The position numbers were made by a program, and so were the translations under genes. 64,000 bases of DNA, from NCBI RefSeq assembly GCF_002356555.2, contig NZ_AP017372.2:1838501-1902500 (forward strand). Reading direction: 5' to 3'. The notes below the pieces were generated by a model that was not told the DNA's origin, did not search any database, and worked only from the letters and a program-made list of their open reading frames with translations. Each line of letters opens with the position of its first letter. Within the stretch, counting starts at the first letter, position 1. The DNA comes from Halorhodospira halochloris (lineage in GTDB: Bacteria; Pseudomonadota; Gammaproteobacteria; Nitrococcales; Halorhodospiraceae). Positions 63,446-64,000 of this stretch are shown in pieces.

Positions 63446-64000
63446 TTATTCGCACATATTCGGCGGTCAAATCGCAAGTCCAGACAGTTGCGTTAGAGTT
63501 ACCGCGCTGCAAATCAATGGTTACCGCTACTTGAGGGCGCGCCAACTCAGCTGCGGCGGCTGCCTCATCGTAGTTGTTGCTGCGGCCGCCATGTTCAGCG
63601 ATAAGCTGCTCGCCAAAAAAAAGGCGCAGTCGGTTGACATCAAGATCAGCAATGCCTGCCCGCCCCACCGCTGCCAAGACTCGGCCCCAGTTTGGATCAG
63701 CAGCTGCTAGAGCAGTCTTGACCAACGGTGATTCCGCTACCGTAAAGGCAACCTGCTCCGCCTCGGCACTACTTACCGCGGAACGCACCTCGACCTCCAC
63801 CAGGCGCGATGCGCCCTCGCCATCAGCGGCTATAGCCTTCGCCAAATCGATGCAGACAGCATCCAAGGCCGCCTGAAAACGCTCAAAATCGGCACCCTCT
63901 CCTTCGATTTCAGGACCCACACCGGTAGCTGCGAGCAGACAGGCATCATTAGTCGATGTATCCCCATCGACACTAACCCGATTAAAAGAAAGGCCGACCG
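63426..64000 (-). CDS. argJ: ArgJ ornithine acetyltransferase (3' part, 5' end outside window)
   Basis: The reading frame is open to the window edge, giving about 190 C-terminal residues. SVDGDTSTND and ATGVGPEI are ArgJ motifs, followed by PNWGRVLAAVGRAG and the C-terminal AEYRINAEYRS-type end. ArgJ moves an acetyl group from N-acetylornithine to glutamate. The self-cleaving threonine lies outside the window. The stop overlaps the downstream ThiE/TenI-like gene. Confidence 0.93.
   Translation of the reverse strand, partial: VGLSFNRVSVDGDTSTNDACLLAATGVGPEIEGEGADFERFQAALDAVCIDLAKAIAADGEGASRLVEVEVRSAVSSAEAEQVAFTVAESPLVKTALAAADPNWGRVLAAVGRAGIADLDVNRLRLFFGEQLIAEHGGRSNNYDEAAAAAELARPQVAVTIDLQRGNSNATVWTCDLTAEYVRINAEYRS

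Overview
The window looks like a chromosomal segment of a halophilic gammaproteobacterium, most likely Ectothiorhodospiraceae (Halorhodospira or a close relative). Three things point there: gene orders known from gammaproteobacteria (fis-purH-purD, rubredoxin-thiE-hemL, xseB-ispA, pilBCD-coaE-zapD, tamA-tamB, mpl-ubiX), moderately high GC, and strongly acidic proteins of the salt-adapted type (RND adaptor, TolC partner, bactofilin tail). The genus is an inference. There is no rRNA, tRNA, CRISPR array, prophage or autonomous transposon.

Layout. 1-3057 (-): tamA and the 5' part of tamB (outer-membrane assembly). 3123-6550: a GNAT-nitrilase fusion, sufT and an aminotransferase. 6897-10746: a tightly coupled catabolic operon (2-hydroxyacid dehydrogenase, amidase, succinate-semialdehyde dehydrogenase). 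10913-16501: the EF-P module (efp, epmA, epmB), split by an octaheme cytochrome c/cytochrome b pair. 16746-21940 (-): htpX and topoisomerase IV (parC, parE). 22152-24316: xseB, ispA, folE2. 24431-30834: a TetR-controlled RND efflux operon. 30934-33805: a Fur/Zur-like regulator, a CDF transporter and the kinase srkA. 33869-37770: a cell-shape/cytoskeleton cluster (small membrane protein, M23 peptidase, bactofilin, chromosomal ParM-like actin) ending in a phasin. 37875-44273 (-): purD, purH, fis, a zinc-ribbon protein, prmA, a hypothetical gene and ppa. 44535-47265 (+): a membrane protein, mpl, ubiX. 47295-51602 (-): a DedA-PAP2-LssY fusion, hemL, thiE and a short rubredoxin gene. 51840-57785: a UMF1-type transporter, rhlB, a CBS protein, motA/motB-like genes and a rhomboid protease. 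58022-64000: pilB, pilC, pilD, coaE, zapD, an orphan ThiE/TenI-like gene and the 3' part of argJ.

The most distinctive feature is a family of ten 140-165 bp palindromic elements (plus three fragments) in the gaps between operons. Each has long arms that pair almost perfectly within the element but differ in sequence between elements. The arms surround a conserved asymmetric core of about 52 nt, and the outer ends resemble CCTCTAAAA. No transposase lies nearby.

The second point of interest is the neighbourhood of an M23 peptidase, a bactofilin, a ParM-like actin and a phasin, which suggests a cytoskeletal module possibly linked to polyhydroxyalkanoate granules. Smaller points: expected neighbours are missing (dxs, dusB, mutT), the PAP2 domain has lost its catalytic histidines, the PilB is short, and ParC has alanine at the quinolone-contact position.
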